From assembly GCF_020360975.1 (NCBI RefSeq), contig NW_025408667.1:7378001-7442000 (forward strand): 64,000 bases of DNA. Direction: 5' to 3'. The notes beneath the pieces are model-generated. The model was given only the letters and a program-made list of their open reading frames with translations. It was not told the DNA's origin and did no database searches. A program made the translations under genes and the position numbers. Shown here one piece after another: positions 11,587 through 22,465 of this stretch (positions within the stretch are counted from its first letter, which is position 1; every line of letters begins with the position of its first letter). The DNA is from Hirsutella rhossiliensis (lineage: Eukaryota > Ascomycota > Sordariomycetes > Hypocreales > Ophiocordycipitaceae).

Positions 11587-12312
11587 ATTTATCTTACTAT
11601 AATATAGTTTAAGTTTAGTATTAATTTATATTTTAAATTACTTTTAAAGGTAAAGAGGCCGCTTATACCCTTTACTAAGCTTAGTCTAAGGTTAATAGCC
11701 CTTTCCTTATTAAGGGCTTAGTATAAGAGCGCTTTTACTATATTACTTTAGAAACTTATATTTATATTAGTTAAAAGGCCCTTACCGCTAAGGGTAAGAG
11801 CGCGTTAAGTAAGTTTACCTTTAGTTTAGCTATAGTTACTAAGAATATTAAGATACTTACCTTAGCTTTTACTTATTTTATAGATAATACTTATTATATA
11901 TATAAGTTCTTAGAAAAGTACTTAAGTAAGTTTAGTAATATTATTAAGACCCTAGCTTAAGTTAAGCTTAAGTTACTCTTAGTTACTTAAAAGACTCTTA
12001 TAGTAGTTAATAATCTCGCTAACTATTTCTATCTTATCGCTAGGTTTAACTATAATAATAAGGATAATAGTCTTAATCTTACTAGGTTTAGTCTAGCCTT
12101 TATCGCTAGCTTTAACTATAATAGTAAGGATAATAGTCTTAATCTTACTAGGTTTAGTCCGGCCTTAGCCTCTTTTAATAAAGGTAAAGGTAAAGGTAAA
12201 GGTAAGGCGGCTATTACGTTTAAGGCTTTATTTAAGGCTAAGGCTAAGGAGTTTACTATTATCTTTATACCTATAGTCGCCTTAAAGCTAGTATAGGATC
12301 CTACCTTATAAA
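11587..12312 (+). mobile_element. Isolated fragment of LINE-2 ORF X region (X')
   Basis: Matches about 5297-5920 inside ORF X in the same orientation, but starts exactly at the LINE-2 5' end at 11586. It contains a 66-bp tandem duplication (12037-12102 and 12103-12168) not present in the other copies. Sixty-six is a multiple of three, so the ORF X frame continues through it. It may be a remnant of a second LINE-2 unit joined head to tail, or of a template switch. Confidence 0.7.
12037..12168 (+). repeat. 66-bp tandem duplication in X'
   Basis: Two adjacent 66-bp units beginning TCGCTAG, differing at a few positions. In frame (22 codons) for ORF X. Absent at the corresponding place in 4229-11586 and in 30523-33257. 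Confidence 0.8.
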
Positions 12313-12416
12313 AGATATTATTACGTTTTTTTAGCTAACTTTTTAAAACCGAGCTTAAAATATAAAAAAAGTATACGCCTAGAACCCTCTTTTTTTTTAT
12401 ATTATTACTTATATAC
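12313..12416. mobile_element. LINE-1 scrap: 5' end joined to inverted 3' end
   Basis: About 78 bases match the extreme 5' end of LINE-1 in + orientation (compare 16412-16490, starting with the ATTATTACG sequence). They are joined directly to poly-T and about 20 bases that are the reverse complement of the LINE-1 3' end (compare 52192-52225). All 6 kb between is missing. This could be a 5'-inverted (twin-primed) or end-joined integration, or two overlapping truncated copies. The Gypsy G2 LTR starts immediately after. Confidence 0.7.
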
Positions 12417-12891
12417 TATAACGACCGGTGTTATTTCTAAGGGATAAACCTATTATAGGGTTTATATTAGTAGATATAATAGGGCGTGGTCTAAGCAATA
12501 ATATATATATTACGTTAGTAATAAGTTAGAGGTTTTAGACTATAGACTATAACTAAGTAATTAGAATTAAAGATAGAATCGTAATAAAGATCTATATTAT
12601 ATTAAAAGCTAGAGAGCTATCTATCTAAAGCAGTAAAAGTAGGTAGCTATATATACCTATAGAGACTATCCTTAGATTATAGTCCTAGCCGTAATCCCCT
12701 TTATAGCTTACTATAGCTTACTCGTAAGCTATACTCCTAAGTAGTAATCTATCTATATAAGGCTTACTTAGCTTATATACGCTCTAGGTAAGCTAAGTCT
12801 AAGTAACTTCTCGTCCTAACTATTATTTTAAGCTGCTTTATTACGTAAACGTAGCTAGCTCTCTTATAGCCCGCTAACCATAGTCGTAATA
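12417..12891 (-). repeat. Gypsy G2 3' LTR (subtype 2, 475 bp)
   Basis: Starts TATAACGACCGG and ends GTCGTAATA on the + strand. It matches the G4 LTR end to end in reverse complement. It shares its outer parts with the G1/G3 LTRs (34934-35383, 48207-48636), but about 200 bases in the middle are unrelated (from about 12695 to 12870). The TTAAAAGCT motif complementary to the self-priming site is present near 12600. Confidence 0.85.
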
Positions 12892-12948
12892 CGATATCTC
12901 CCCTCCTTTTAGTCTTATCTATAAGACCTACTACTACCTTAGCCGTTA

Positions 12949-12958
12949 TATATAAATA
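12949..12958 (+). promoter_or_regulatory. TATA box of antisense ORF (G2 copy)
   Basis: TATATAAATA about 55-65 bases upstream of the antisense ORF and about 57 bases inside the LTR edge. Position and flanks are conserved with G1 and G4. Confidence 0.5.
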
Positions 12959-13012
12959 TACCCTTATCGCGCGTATATATATTCCCTATTTCGTCCTTTC
13001 TATCCCTTAGGA

Positions 13013-13557
13013 TATACTACTAATAGTATATCTAGTCGCGTATTAAAGGATCGTTCTTATAAGACCCTTAAGCGTATTCGTTTAGCTAAGTCTATTAATT
13101 ATCTTAGTTTCGATATTATACTATATTCTTTTTATTCGTCGCGCGGCTTCTACTATAAAATACTAGAGAAATCTTCTAAGTATACTAAATATATATAGCG
13201 GGGTCGTTCCTATAATATATTAGGTATAGCGATTAGCTCCTATAGGTAACTTTATTATCCTACCTATTAATTATAGCTAACGTATTTCTTAGTATCCTAA
13301 ATAAATCTAGAGTCCGATCGATTAAATAAAAAAAAAGAAATTACTAAGCAGTAAATATTAAAAGCTTAAGCTAACCTAAATAAAGCCTTAGCTTATTTAG
13401 CGCGGCTTTACCGTTAAAAGCGCTAGCTAAAGATAAAGGGTACTAAGATAGTCTATTAGGGCCTTCGTTCCTTAGATAACCTTAATAAGGCTAAGCGCTA
13501 AGAATCTAAAGCGGTAGTCGATATTTAGTTTATAGGTAGATTTAATATAATTAATTA
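13013..13557 (+). pseudogene. Antisense accessory ORF of Gypsy G2 (Zn2Cys6-like, coiled coil)
   Basis: A single + strand frame of about 180 codons with no interruption except RIP-type TAA/TAG. The N-terminal third has a cluster whose spacing, counting Tyr codons as former Cys (TGC to TAC, TGT to TAT), is C-x2-C-x6-C-x8-C-x2-C-x6-C. That fits the Zn(II)2Cys6 pattern of fungal Gal4-type regulators. The motif GRS-Y-N follows. The rest is Lys/Glu/Leu/Ala-rich (LNKALA.LARL, RSLDNLNKA) and looks like a coiled coil, ending near a VVDIQ motif. The C-terminus is cut by LINE-2 at 13558. The Met start is not preserved. Role unknown. Confidence 0.6.
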
Positions 13558-13599
13558 GAAAAACTTCTCGCGAAACTAATATATACCTATAGCGGGTAT

Positions 13600-15060
13600 A
13601 TATCGCAACTAAAACACTAACTAATACTAAGAATTAATTTAGTAGTATTAATTACCCTTAGTAATAATACTATGCTAAGGCCGAGGGGTAGGTAGACGTA
13701 GTAGCGGCCCTTAACGTACTAGGCTTAATTAGAGTATATAGCGCGAAGAGACGCTACCTAAATTTATATACCTTAATAGAGCGAGTTAATAAACCTAAAG
13801 TAGCGATATAATATTAACTTAAGCGCCGAGCGACCTTATAGAAAAAGTAGTATACGACGAACTCGCGGGCTTTATCCTAAGCGTATAGTTCGGTAAGGTA
13901 TAGGCAGTAGTTAAACGGCTCTCTAAGGTAAAGAGCCGCGCTAGTAGCGCGTTATCGGCGGTACTTCGCGCGGACGAGAGCTTTAAGACGATAATCTAGG
14001 ATATAATTAAGGAGGCAGTTAAGGAAGAACTCCGCCTAGGTATTACTTTAGGCCTAGGGGGCCCTAAGCGAACCTAGGCCGCGGTCGTAGCCGAGACTAA
14101 GAGACCGACCTAATATAAAGCTATAGTAAAATAGGTCCTACCGCGCTATAAACGCGAGATTATCGTAGTCCCTACTAAGGCACTACCCGAAATCCTAAGC
14201 CGCGAACTAAAGGATATAGTAAAAGCGGTAAATATAGCCCTAAAAGCTATAAGCGCTATAGCGGCGAGGCGCCTTTAAAGTAAAGATATCGCGGTTATAT
14301 TTAATACCGCGGCGAGAGCCTATTAAAAGGACTAAGGCTAGTAGTTATAAAGAACGTCCCCTTAAGGGTAGCGATAGTAGATAGGGAGCGATTGCTTTAT
14401 AAGATTATAGAGGCGAATAAAGTCGAGGTCCTCTAGGCCTAGGCGCTACGCCCCCGATCTAAGATATCAATAGCGATAACTATACTTATTAGGGTTAGTA
14501 GCTTAGAGGAGGCTAATAGGCTCTACGACCTAGGCCTAGTCCTCGAAGTATAGATCTTTTAATATAAACCCTATAATAAGTCGGTCTAACTATAGAGGTA
14601 CTATAACTACTATAGATATAGCTATATTACTAGGCAATATATATTAATATAACTCTATAGCCGATATAGGAGTACGGTATATAATAGAGGTAAGGATAAA
14701 TATAGGGCTAAGAAGGGCGAAATCCCTTATAACTATATCTTATACTAAGGGGACTACCTATCGTAGACCTAGACCTACCCTATAGCGAATAAAGCCTAGG
14801 AAAAGGTAAGGGAAAACTACCTACGTTAACCTTAATAGTTCGCGAATACTTAGACGTACGCTAAGTAATAGGTGCTCCTTACTATCGAAACCTAGGGCAT
14901 TCTTAAATCGACCGTAGTCTAAAAGCGGGGACTAGGTAGACCGCGCCGGGATAAGAGGTCGAGCTTAAGATACCCGCTAGCTAGTAGGGCTAGGGAGGCC
15001 GAACTAAGTATAAACGATATTCGTAGGTATAGTAGATAAAGAAGCGCTAAGAGATAAAGC
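13600..15060 (+). pseudogene. LINE-2 ORF1 remnant (Gag-like)
   Basis: + strand counterpart of 10120-11500. A basic N-terminal region is followed (about 14340-14560) by a conserved stretch ending in a Gag-like LYDLGLVLEV motif. Cys-rich knuckles at about 14590-14700 have most Cys read as Tyr. Expected role: RNA-binding chaperone of the LINE ribonucleoprotein. Stops from RIP throughout. Confidence 0.6.
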
Positions 15061-15089
15061 GCCTCCCTCTCTATATAGACGACCCCTTT

Positions 15090-16394
15090 TACTTTAACCC
15101 TACCTATATATAACTAAAAGTACTATTTTAAAATATATAAAAGAGATATAAGCTAGCTTAGTTAGCGCTTTACTACTAGGCCGGCTTTAACTTAATAGTA
15201 CTATAGGAAGTAGAAGCTATACTAAGAGGCGGCCCCCCCCCCCTAAAGCGGCGCCCTATAGCCTAGTTTATAGGGAGGGGAGGTACGCGCTATATATATA
15301 TAAAAGGCTTAGGCTAGGGGCTTAGTTACCCCGGTCTAGACTAAACTAAAGCGAGGTAATTTTCGGGGATAGTATTAAACTATAGGCGATTTACTTACTA
15401 CTAAGGGCCGCGAGGGTAAGAGCGCTATACGACCTAAGTATAATCGAACTAGAGTACCCTATAGTAATAGTAAGGGACTTTAATATCTATTACCTACTCT
15501 AGGATAAATATAATAGAACCTTAGATAGCGCGATATAACTTATATAAAAGGCAATAAGGCTATAACTTAAACTCGCTACCCTAAGAGAGAAGTATATAAG
15601 ATTCTTTTATAGCTAAAGGGATAGTACTATTAACCTAGCTTAGGTAACGCTAGAGACCGGAATATAGTATACTAGGCCCGACCTAGACCTAACTAAGTTA
15701 AACTATATCCCTTAAACTATTATACTATAGGTCGATACTTAGGCCTAGGTACCTAAACTAGCCCTAAGGTAGAAAGAAGCGGAAGTAAAGCTAGTTAAAG
15801 CTAAGACTATATCCCGGCTAGGACTATACTAGCTAATACTCTAGACGCCTAAGGATATCGATAAGGACCTAGACTATATCTTCGCTATTCTAGAGTAGAT
15901 CGCGATAGCTATAGTTCCGCGCTAGGAGCGAGCATTACCTAGGGGTAATATATAGTTTACCCTAGAGGTAAGGAGGGCAACGAGGGAGGCTAAGAGGGCG
16001 AGGAGGAAGTATAAGCGGGAAAGGAATAAGGCGAACTAGGAAGACCTATATAAGGCGTCTATAGCTTAAAAGTAGACCGTCCGTAAGGCGAGGAGGGCCT
16101 ACTAGCGCGAGTTCTTAAAGGAATTTAGCGCCGATAATACTAAGCTCTAGAATATAGAAAGGTAGGTAAGACTCTATAGTAAGCTACTACCGGAACCGAC
16201 CTATATCCTACCGCTAGTTAAGGAAGGCGAGGACTAACTAACGGAAACCTTTAAAGGGAAGGCCTAGCTACTAGCCGCTAAGTTCTTCTTACTAGAGGCC
16301 GGTACGACCTAAGGGCTACCCTAGCCTATAGCTAAGGCGACCCTTATAGTTAACTAATAGATCTAGCTAGCCGACGTCGTAGGGGCGCTAGGTA
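15090..16394 (+). pseudogene. LINE-2 ORF2, endonuclease part
   Basis: The AP-endonuclease part of ORF2. A V.V.DFN motif at about 15470-15490 corresponds to the GDFN box, its Gly codon altered. It continues into the RT N-terminal region, where it is broken at 16407 by LINE-1 B just before the KAxGxD motif that opens the RT fold. An 11-base C run at 15233-15243 is mirrored by a G run at 9845-9856 in the other copy. Codons for Gln and Trp are mostly stops. Confidence 0.7.
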
Positions 16395-16407
16395 AGATAG
16401 TAAGCTA
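16395..16407 (+). repeat. Target-site duplication, left side of LINE-1 B
   Basis: AGATAGTAAGCTA, repeated exactly at 22453-22465. The uninterrupted sequence is found on the - strand of the other LINE-2 copy at about 8640-8700, which shows this is a true insertion duplication of 13 bp, a typical length for LINE integration. Confidence 0.95.
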
Positions 16408-16739
16408 AAAGAGAGTATTATTACGTCTTTTTAGCTAACTTTTTAAAACCAAGCCTAAAATACGAAAAAAGCATACGCTTAGAACCCTCGTAAATAGTAT
16501 ATTACGCCCCCTTAAGTATAGCCTCGCGCAGCTACTAGCGGGTGCGTAATATACTACCGAAGATAGCGAGCTAGGCTAGGTTTTCCCTTATATAGGTAGA
16601 AAACCCTTCCCCGCCCTCGCTAACTAATATATACCCCCCGTAAACGCAATTAAGCCCGGACCTAACCTAGGACCCTAGCTTAGGCCCTAAGCGGGCCCCT
16701 TCGCCCCCCCCCCCCCCCTTTAATATAAGGGACGAAATA

Positions 16740-18250
16740 AGCACCTTAGAGGCTAGGGCCCGCTTAGAAGAAGCCTTAGAAGGCTAACGCCCTTTAAGGA
16801 CCCTAGAAGGGAAGCCTAAAGCCTAAGACTAAGACTAAGGCTAAGAGGATATCGAGATAGAAGATAACGAAATAAGCCTAGTACCTACCTAGGTTACTAG
16901 CCCGATCTAGCCTAGCGGGCCTAGCGGGCCTAAGATTAGTATCTTTAGGCCTAGCCTATCCCTGCCTCGGGCTAGCTACTTCTAGCTAAACTAGCCCCTT
17001 AAGTAGGTAAAGGGACGAAAGAGGGCTGCTCTTAGTAGCCCTATTAGCCCTAAGCCTACCCGGCTTATACTCTAACGCCTATAGTAATAGTAGCCCTAGC
17101 CCTAGCCCTAGCACCCCTTCCTAAGGGACCGGGCCTAGGGCTTCCTTTAATAGGCCCTCTAGGCCCTTAAGGAAGCCTAAAAAATCGAACCCTTTTATAA
17201 GACCCTTATAGAAGGGCTCGAAAAGGCAGCTATAGGGACCCTAGACCGCTAATAGCCCCCGCAATAGCCCCCGCAATAGCACTTACACTAGCCTAAGGCC
17301 GCTTAGTAGCCTAAGGCCATGAAAGGAAATCTCGAAGCTAGCTTATAGGCTAAGGTCGCTATAAAGAAGGCGCCTAAGGCCCCGGCTAAGACCCCGGCTA
17401 AGGCCCCGGCTAGGGCCCCGGCTAAGGCTCTAGCTAGGGCCCCGGCTAAGAGGAACGTAAAAGAGGACTTCTAGCTTATCTTAAAGCTAAAGAAGGGATC
17501 GCTAACGCCGACTATTAACCCTATTACTCTTTATAATAAGCTTAATAAGGCTATAGGGGAACTAGCTATATTAGCTCTATCGACTTCGAATAAAGGTAAT
17601 ATAGTTATAACGATAAAAGCCCCTTATATAGCTAAGAAACTTCTAGAGTAGCGGAATAAGTAGTCCCTATGCTTTAAGGGACTGCCTATTAAATCGGCCG
17701 ACCTTCCTACTAGCTAGACTAAGCTAGTAGCCCGGAGCGTCCCTAACCTCTTAGAGACCCCTATCCTCGATATCTTCGCCGTAGAGGCTAAGACCTTTAG
17801 CGGGATCGATATCCTAGGGCAGCCTAGGTAGCTAGGCACCCTAGGCCTAACGTAAAAGACAGGGTCCGTTGTCTTCGTAGTCCCTTTAGAGGCTATAGGG
17901 GCCGAATGCCGGAAAAAAGGCCTTTATATAGTAGGCCTATAGCTTTAAGTCGAGGCCTATAAGGAATATACTATACGCACGTAGTACTATAGATACCTTT
18001 CCTTTAGCTATAACCCCTAGACCTACCGGCAGCTTATTAGGTAATCCTTTTACCCGGAAAAGCACCTAACTAGGGATTATAGCTGCCCTAGCTATAAGGC
18101 TAGCTAAGGGTGCTCTTACTTTAAGGCCTAATACTATAACTATAAGGGAGAATACCTTATAACTAATAAGGTATAATGCGGAGTCTATAAGGGAATAACT
18201 AATGCCTAATAGCCTTAGCCCCCTTACGCCTATAGGGCCCCCGAAGCCCC
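16740..18250 (+). pseudogene. LINE-1 B ORF1 (Gag-like)
   Basis: A Pro/Ser/Gln-rich N-terminal region contains a CCCTAG-type short repeat (17090-17115) and an AATAGCCCCCGC repeat (17245-17280). It is followed by a Lys-Ala-Pro minisatellite (17365-17447), a central conserved domain (17460-17960) and Cys-rich knuckles at about 18080-18200. Expected role: RNA-binding protein of the LINE particle. Stops replace many Gln and Trp codons. The N-terminal boundary is approximate. Confidence 0.7.
17370..17447 (+). repeat. 12-bp minisatellite (KAPA repeat) in LINE-1 ORF1
   Basis: About six 12-bp units related to AAGGCCCCGGCT encode Lys-Ala-Pro-Ala repeats. Copy C (57216-57290, reverse) has six units and copy D (about 62305-62367) five, so repeat number varies while the frame is kept. 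Confidence 0.85.
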
Positions 18251-18279
18251 TAGGCCCCTAGGCTCTACGACCCTATTAG

Positions 18280-21200
18280 TATTATATAGTATAATACTAA
18301 TAGGTAGGAAACAGCGAACCTATCGATCCTAGAGCAGGCCTTAGAAATAAGAGCAGACCTTATCTTATTATAAGAGCCTTACCTTTATAAGATCGATAAT
18401 AGCTATATCCCTATATAGCATCCGGCCTATAACGTTATAACCCCTATCCCCTTTACCGACTTTCCTAAGCTTAATAGGAGGCCTAGGGTTATAGCTTATA
18501 AGAGGAAGGAAGCCCGGATAGAAGCTAGCCCTAGCTTCGACCTCTTTTACGATCCCGATATATAGGCTATAAGGGTAGAAGGCGCTAAGCCGTTTACCCT
18601 TATTAACCTATATAACGAAAAAGAGGCTAAAGGGGCCCTAGCTAGCTAAGGCCGGCAAGGGCCCCCTACGATAGAAAGGCTGCTACTAATAGCCTAGCTC
18701 CTATAGCAGCCCTTTCTATTAGTAGGGGACTTTAACCTATACTACCCTTAGTAGAACCCGTCTATAGAATCCTCTAAGGCCCGTAAGGCAGAAGCCCTTA
18801 TTAGCTAGCTCGACCGCTATAAGGCCTCCTTACTAACGGACCTTACGGTAGCTATAGAAGGCACCTACTAAAGGGAAGGCTTAAAAGGGACCTCGGTTAT
18901 AGACCTTACTTTCTATAGCCCCTTTAAGTAACTAACCTAGGCTAACTTCCGCTTCTTAGAGGCTATATATAGGCTTAGACTATAAGCCTATAGCCTTCGA
19001 AGCTAGCTTAAGGGGCCCTAATAGGCCCCTATTAGCTAGGCCTACTACCTATAACTATAGGAAAGTAAACTAAAAGGCCTTCTCGGAATACCTAGCTAAG
19101 AAGGAATAGGACCTCCTTATAGCTATAAAGAGGGCTATAAAACGAGACGACTTAGAGGGGATAGCCTCCCTTTTAATAAGAACCCTTATAGAGGCCTCTA
19201 ACGTAGCGATACTAAAAAAGAGGCCCTATAAGGGATCTAAACCTTAGTAGACCGACGAGCTAACCTTCCTTTAGAAAGCCCTAAGCCTAGCCTAACGGGC
19301 TTATAGGCTAGCCTAGGACGAGGAGAACTAGAAGAGCTTTATAAAGGCCCGAAATAGCTTTAAGTACGCTATTAGGGCTGCTAAAAAGCAATACTAAGAG
19401 AGCTTCCTAGTAGAAGTAGTAGGAAAGGACGTCTTTACGGCCTTTTCCTATACTAAGGCTAAAGCTAACCCTACCCTTCTAAGTATCTCGTATATAAAAG
19501 AAGGGATAGAGGTAAAAGCTAATACCTTTACGGAAAAATACGAGGCCTTCCTAACGACCCTTTTTCCGACCCCGGACCCTAGCCCTAGCCCCCCTAGCCC
19601 CCCCTAGAGCCTAGAAAAAGAAGAACCCCTAGGCCCTATAGGCAGTAAGGGCACGGCTAAGTAGGACTAGTAAGAGCTAAAGGACCCTGAGATTAGAAGG
19701 GCTATCGTTAGCTCTTCTAATAAGAAAGCCCCTGGCCCGGACTCCCTTAGCTTCCTTCCTATTTAACACGCGTATAAGGTTATTCCCACGGTCTTTAATA
19801 GGGCCTATAAAGCCCTATTTAACTAAGGATACTACCTTAAGGCGTAGAAGGAAGCTATAGGAATTATACTCCCTAAGTAAAATAAGCTAGACTATACTAT
19901 CCCTAAAGCCTATAGGGTTATAAGTCTACTTAACTGCTTAGGGAAGGTCCTCGAAAAGCTATACGCTACCTAGCTAAGCTACTTAGCTAATATAGCCGGG
20001 CTTTTAAACCCTACGTAGCTAGGGGGACGAAAATAGCGGTTAGCTATCGACACGGCCTTCCTCCTTCTATACCACGTTTAAAAGTAGGAGTCTAATAAGA
20101 AGGCTATTACTAGCACCCTCTTATTAGATATAAAAGGCGCCTTCGACTTCGTATCGAAGGAATAGCTTATAAGGGTCCTAAGGAATTAAACCTCCTAAGG
20201 CCCTTATAAGCTAGGTAGACTACTTCCTTACCGAAAGGAAGATCTAGCTAGCCTTTAAAGGGTAAACCTAGCCCTTAATAGACCTAGTAATAGGGGTACC
20301 TAAGGGTCCCCTATTAGCCCTATACTATTCCTCTTATACGTAAGGGGGATACTAGCGGCTAAGGGGTACTAGCTATCCTATATAGACGATTTTAGTATCT
20401 CTATAACGTCGACCTCGGCTAAGAAGAACGTCCGGTAGCTAGAAGCTATAGCTACTAACTTATTCGAATAAGCTAAGGACTAAGGGGTCTATTTCGACCC
20501 CTCTAAGACGGAACTTATCTACTTTAGTAGGCAAAGGCAGCCTATTTTAGAGGGTATAAAGGTAGGAGGCCTATTTTTCGAAGCGAAGCCCTTAGTACGG
20601 TAGCTAGGGGTCTTCTTCGACTTTAAGCTCCTATTTAAATAATATATCGAAAAGAAGGTAGCCTCTATATAAGCTGCCTTCGAAGGGCTATCCCGCCTAG
20701 TCTCTATATAAAGAGGCCTATCGTTTAGAGCTTCGAGGTAGCTCTACTAGGCCTACGTAACCTCGATAGTAGACTATAGGGCCTAGCTTTAGTATAAGGG
20801 GCCTAAGACCCCTAAGAGCCTAATAAAGCCTTTCTAAAGGCTTTAGAACTAGGCCCTTCTAAAAGTCCTAGGGGCCTTTAAAGGATCCCCTATTAGGGCC
20901 TTAGAAGCCGAAGCAGCCCTCCTACTACTAGAGGTACGGTTTAAAAAGGCATGCCTCTCCTATGCCCTTCGAACCCTATACCTCCTACTAAATCACCCTA
21001 TAAGGCAGGCTTATAACCTAGCTATACGAGACGACCTCGCTAACTTAGGCTCCGACCTAGGAGCCCTAAGCTATATTAGGCCCTATATATAACTCTTCCG
21101 CCTCCTTAAACGCCTAGTAGCTATTATAGGGCCTAACTATAGCTTAGAAAGAAGGAAAGCTAGCTAGGAGCCCTTATAGGCTCTAGAGCCTAAGGCCTTT

Positions 21201-22110
21201 ATTACGATAATAAAGGCCCCTAAGCCTCTAGCTAAGAAGTAGCACTAACGCCTCTTAGCTAACCTAGCTAGCCTAGAAGACTTCGGGTTACGGCCCTTAG
21301 TTTTCTATACCGACGGCTCTAAGGGGTGCCCTAAGGGGTCCCTTATAGAGACTAACGCCTGCTCCTTTTACGAGATAGGCCTAGAAAATAGGCTTAGTAA
21401 GGCGTACTACGAGAACCTAGGGCCCTCTATCGAAGTAGCTAACGTAGAGCTATTCGCGATACTAAGGGTCCTAGAGGACCTAGCTAAGAGGCCTCGGCCT
21501 CTAAGGTCTAGCCCCCTTAACCCCCCTATAAAGGCTTATATCTTTATAGATAGCTAAGCCGCTATACGAAAGGTTAAGGGCTACTTAGACCTCGCTATAC
21601 GTATTAGAAAGCTCTTAACTAGCCTAGAGGCCTCTTATAATATACGGCTATACTAGTGCCCTAGCTACCTAGGGATCTTCGGTAACGAGCTAGCCGACTA
21701 GCTAGCTAAGAGAGGCCTAGGGGCCCCTACGTAAGGGACCCCTATAGTCTCTATTAGCTACCTACGAAGAAAGGTCCGATAAGCGGCTAAGGACTACTAG
21801 AAGGGCCTCTAGGCTACCGAGGTAGCTAAAGGCCCTAAGGCTAAAGGCTTAGGTAAGCACTATACGTCTATTCGAAAGACCCCCCGCTTAGCCTTTAGCC
21901 CGGAAAAGGACCTTATAAGAAGGCCTAGGCCGACCCTTTCGGCCTACTACTAACTTCTCCTTAGGGCCGGCTTCTTATTATCCTTCTTAAAGAGGGTTAA
22001 TAAGGTAGGCCGAGACGATTGCCGCTATAGCTAAGGAAGGTATACGGCTAGGCACCTTATCTTAAGGTGCCCGAACTATAGGAGGGAAAGAGAGGTCCTT
22101 TACTAGGCCT
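18280..22110 (+). pseudogene. LINE-1 B ORF2 (APE endonuclease, RT, RNase H)
   Basis: Domains in order: endonuclease with VGDFNL at 18723-18740 and SVIDLTF near 18893; RT with a KKAPGPDSLS-type opening near 19725, LLDIKGAFDF near 20125-20155 and catalytic YIDD at 20379-20390; RNase H with FYTDGSKG near 21303-21326, a conserved Glu in VANVELFA near 21440 and a GNELAD motif near 21685; and a C-terminal Cys/His stretch near 22060-22090. The product would nick target DNA and prime cDNA on it. Catalytic residues are mostly still encoded, but dozens of RIP-type stops abolish translation. Confidence 0.85.
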
Positions 22111-22452
22111 CGAAGGGACGGAAGGAGGCCCTTAGCCTACCTCTTCTCTATAGCACTAAGGAAGGAAGGGAAGCCCTTCTAACCTTATTAGCTAAAATAG
22201 AGATAGGAACGGCTAAGTAGCTCGAAAAAGAGTAACCTAGGGGCCCTAGGGCCCTTAGAGGGGAAAAACACCGCGTAGGAGGAACTAAATTAACCTTTCC
22301 TTTATCTTCGCTTTTATAGCTACCCTTTCCTTAATTAGTTATAAGCCCCCGGGCTCTATAGCTAGCTAGGACTACTAATAGGGGCCTAGGCCCCTATTAG
22401 CCTCGCTATGGCCCTAGAGGCTATATACGAGTAATAATAATAATAAAAAAAA

Positions 22453-22465
22453 AGATAGTAAGCTA
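22453..22465 (+). repeat. Target-site duplication, right side of LINE-1 B
   Basis: Second copy of AGATAGTAAGCTA, directly after the A tail. Confidence 0.95.

Larger units (their letters stand above)
16408..22452 (+). mobile_element. LINE-1 copy B, full length (Tad1-like, about 6.05 kb)
   Basis: A complete non-LTR element with ORF1, then ORF2 (APE endonuclease, RT, RNase H, C-terminal zinc motif), a 3' UTR and a (TAA)n-A tail, bounded by 13-bp target duplications. Its length agrees with copy C (52192-58231, 6040 bp). The 5' UTR has a 15-base C tract at 16704-16718, where copies C and D have only four or five. RIP has removed nearly all CpA and TpG, but the YIDD active-site codons survive. Confidence 0.93.

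Noticed and set aside
13246..13292. Intron-like segment (GTAACT ... GCTAAC ... TTAG, 47 bases) in the antisense ORF, also at 3288-3334 and, as 48 bases, at 35750-35797
   Set aside because: Signals look good, but in G2 the reading frame continues in phase without splicing, and removing 47 bases would break it. In G1 removal of 48 does not restore the frame either. Treated as coding sequence with a one-base length difference.
17090..17115. CCCTAG repeats resembling telomere repeat (CCCTAA)
   Set aside because: Only a few units, inside LINE-1 ORF1, in the same place in copy D and mirrored in copy C. It is a Pro/Ser-type coding repeat, not telomeric.
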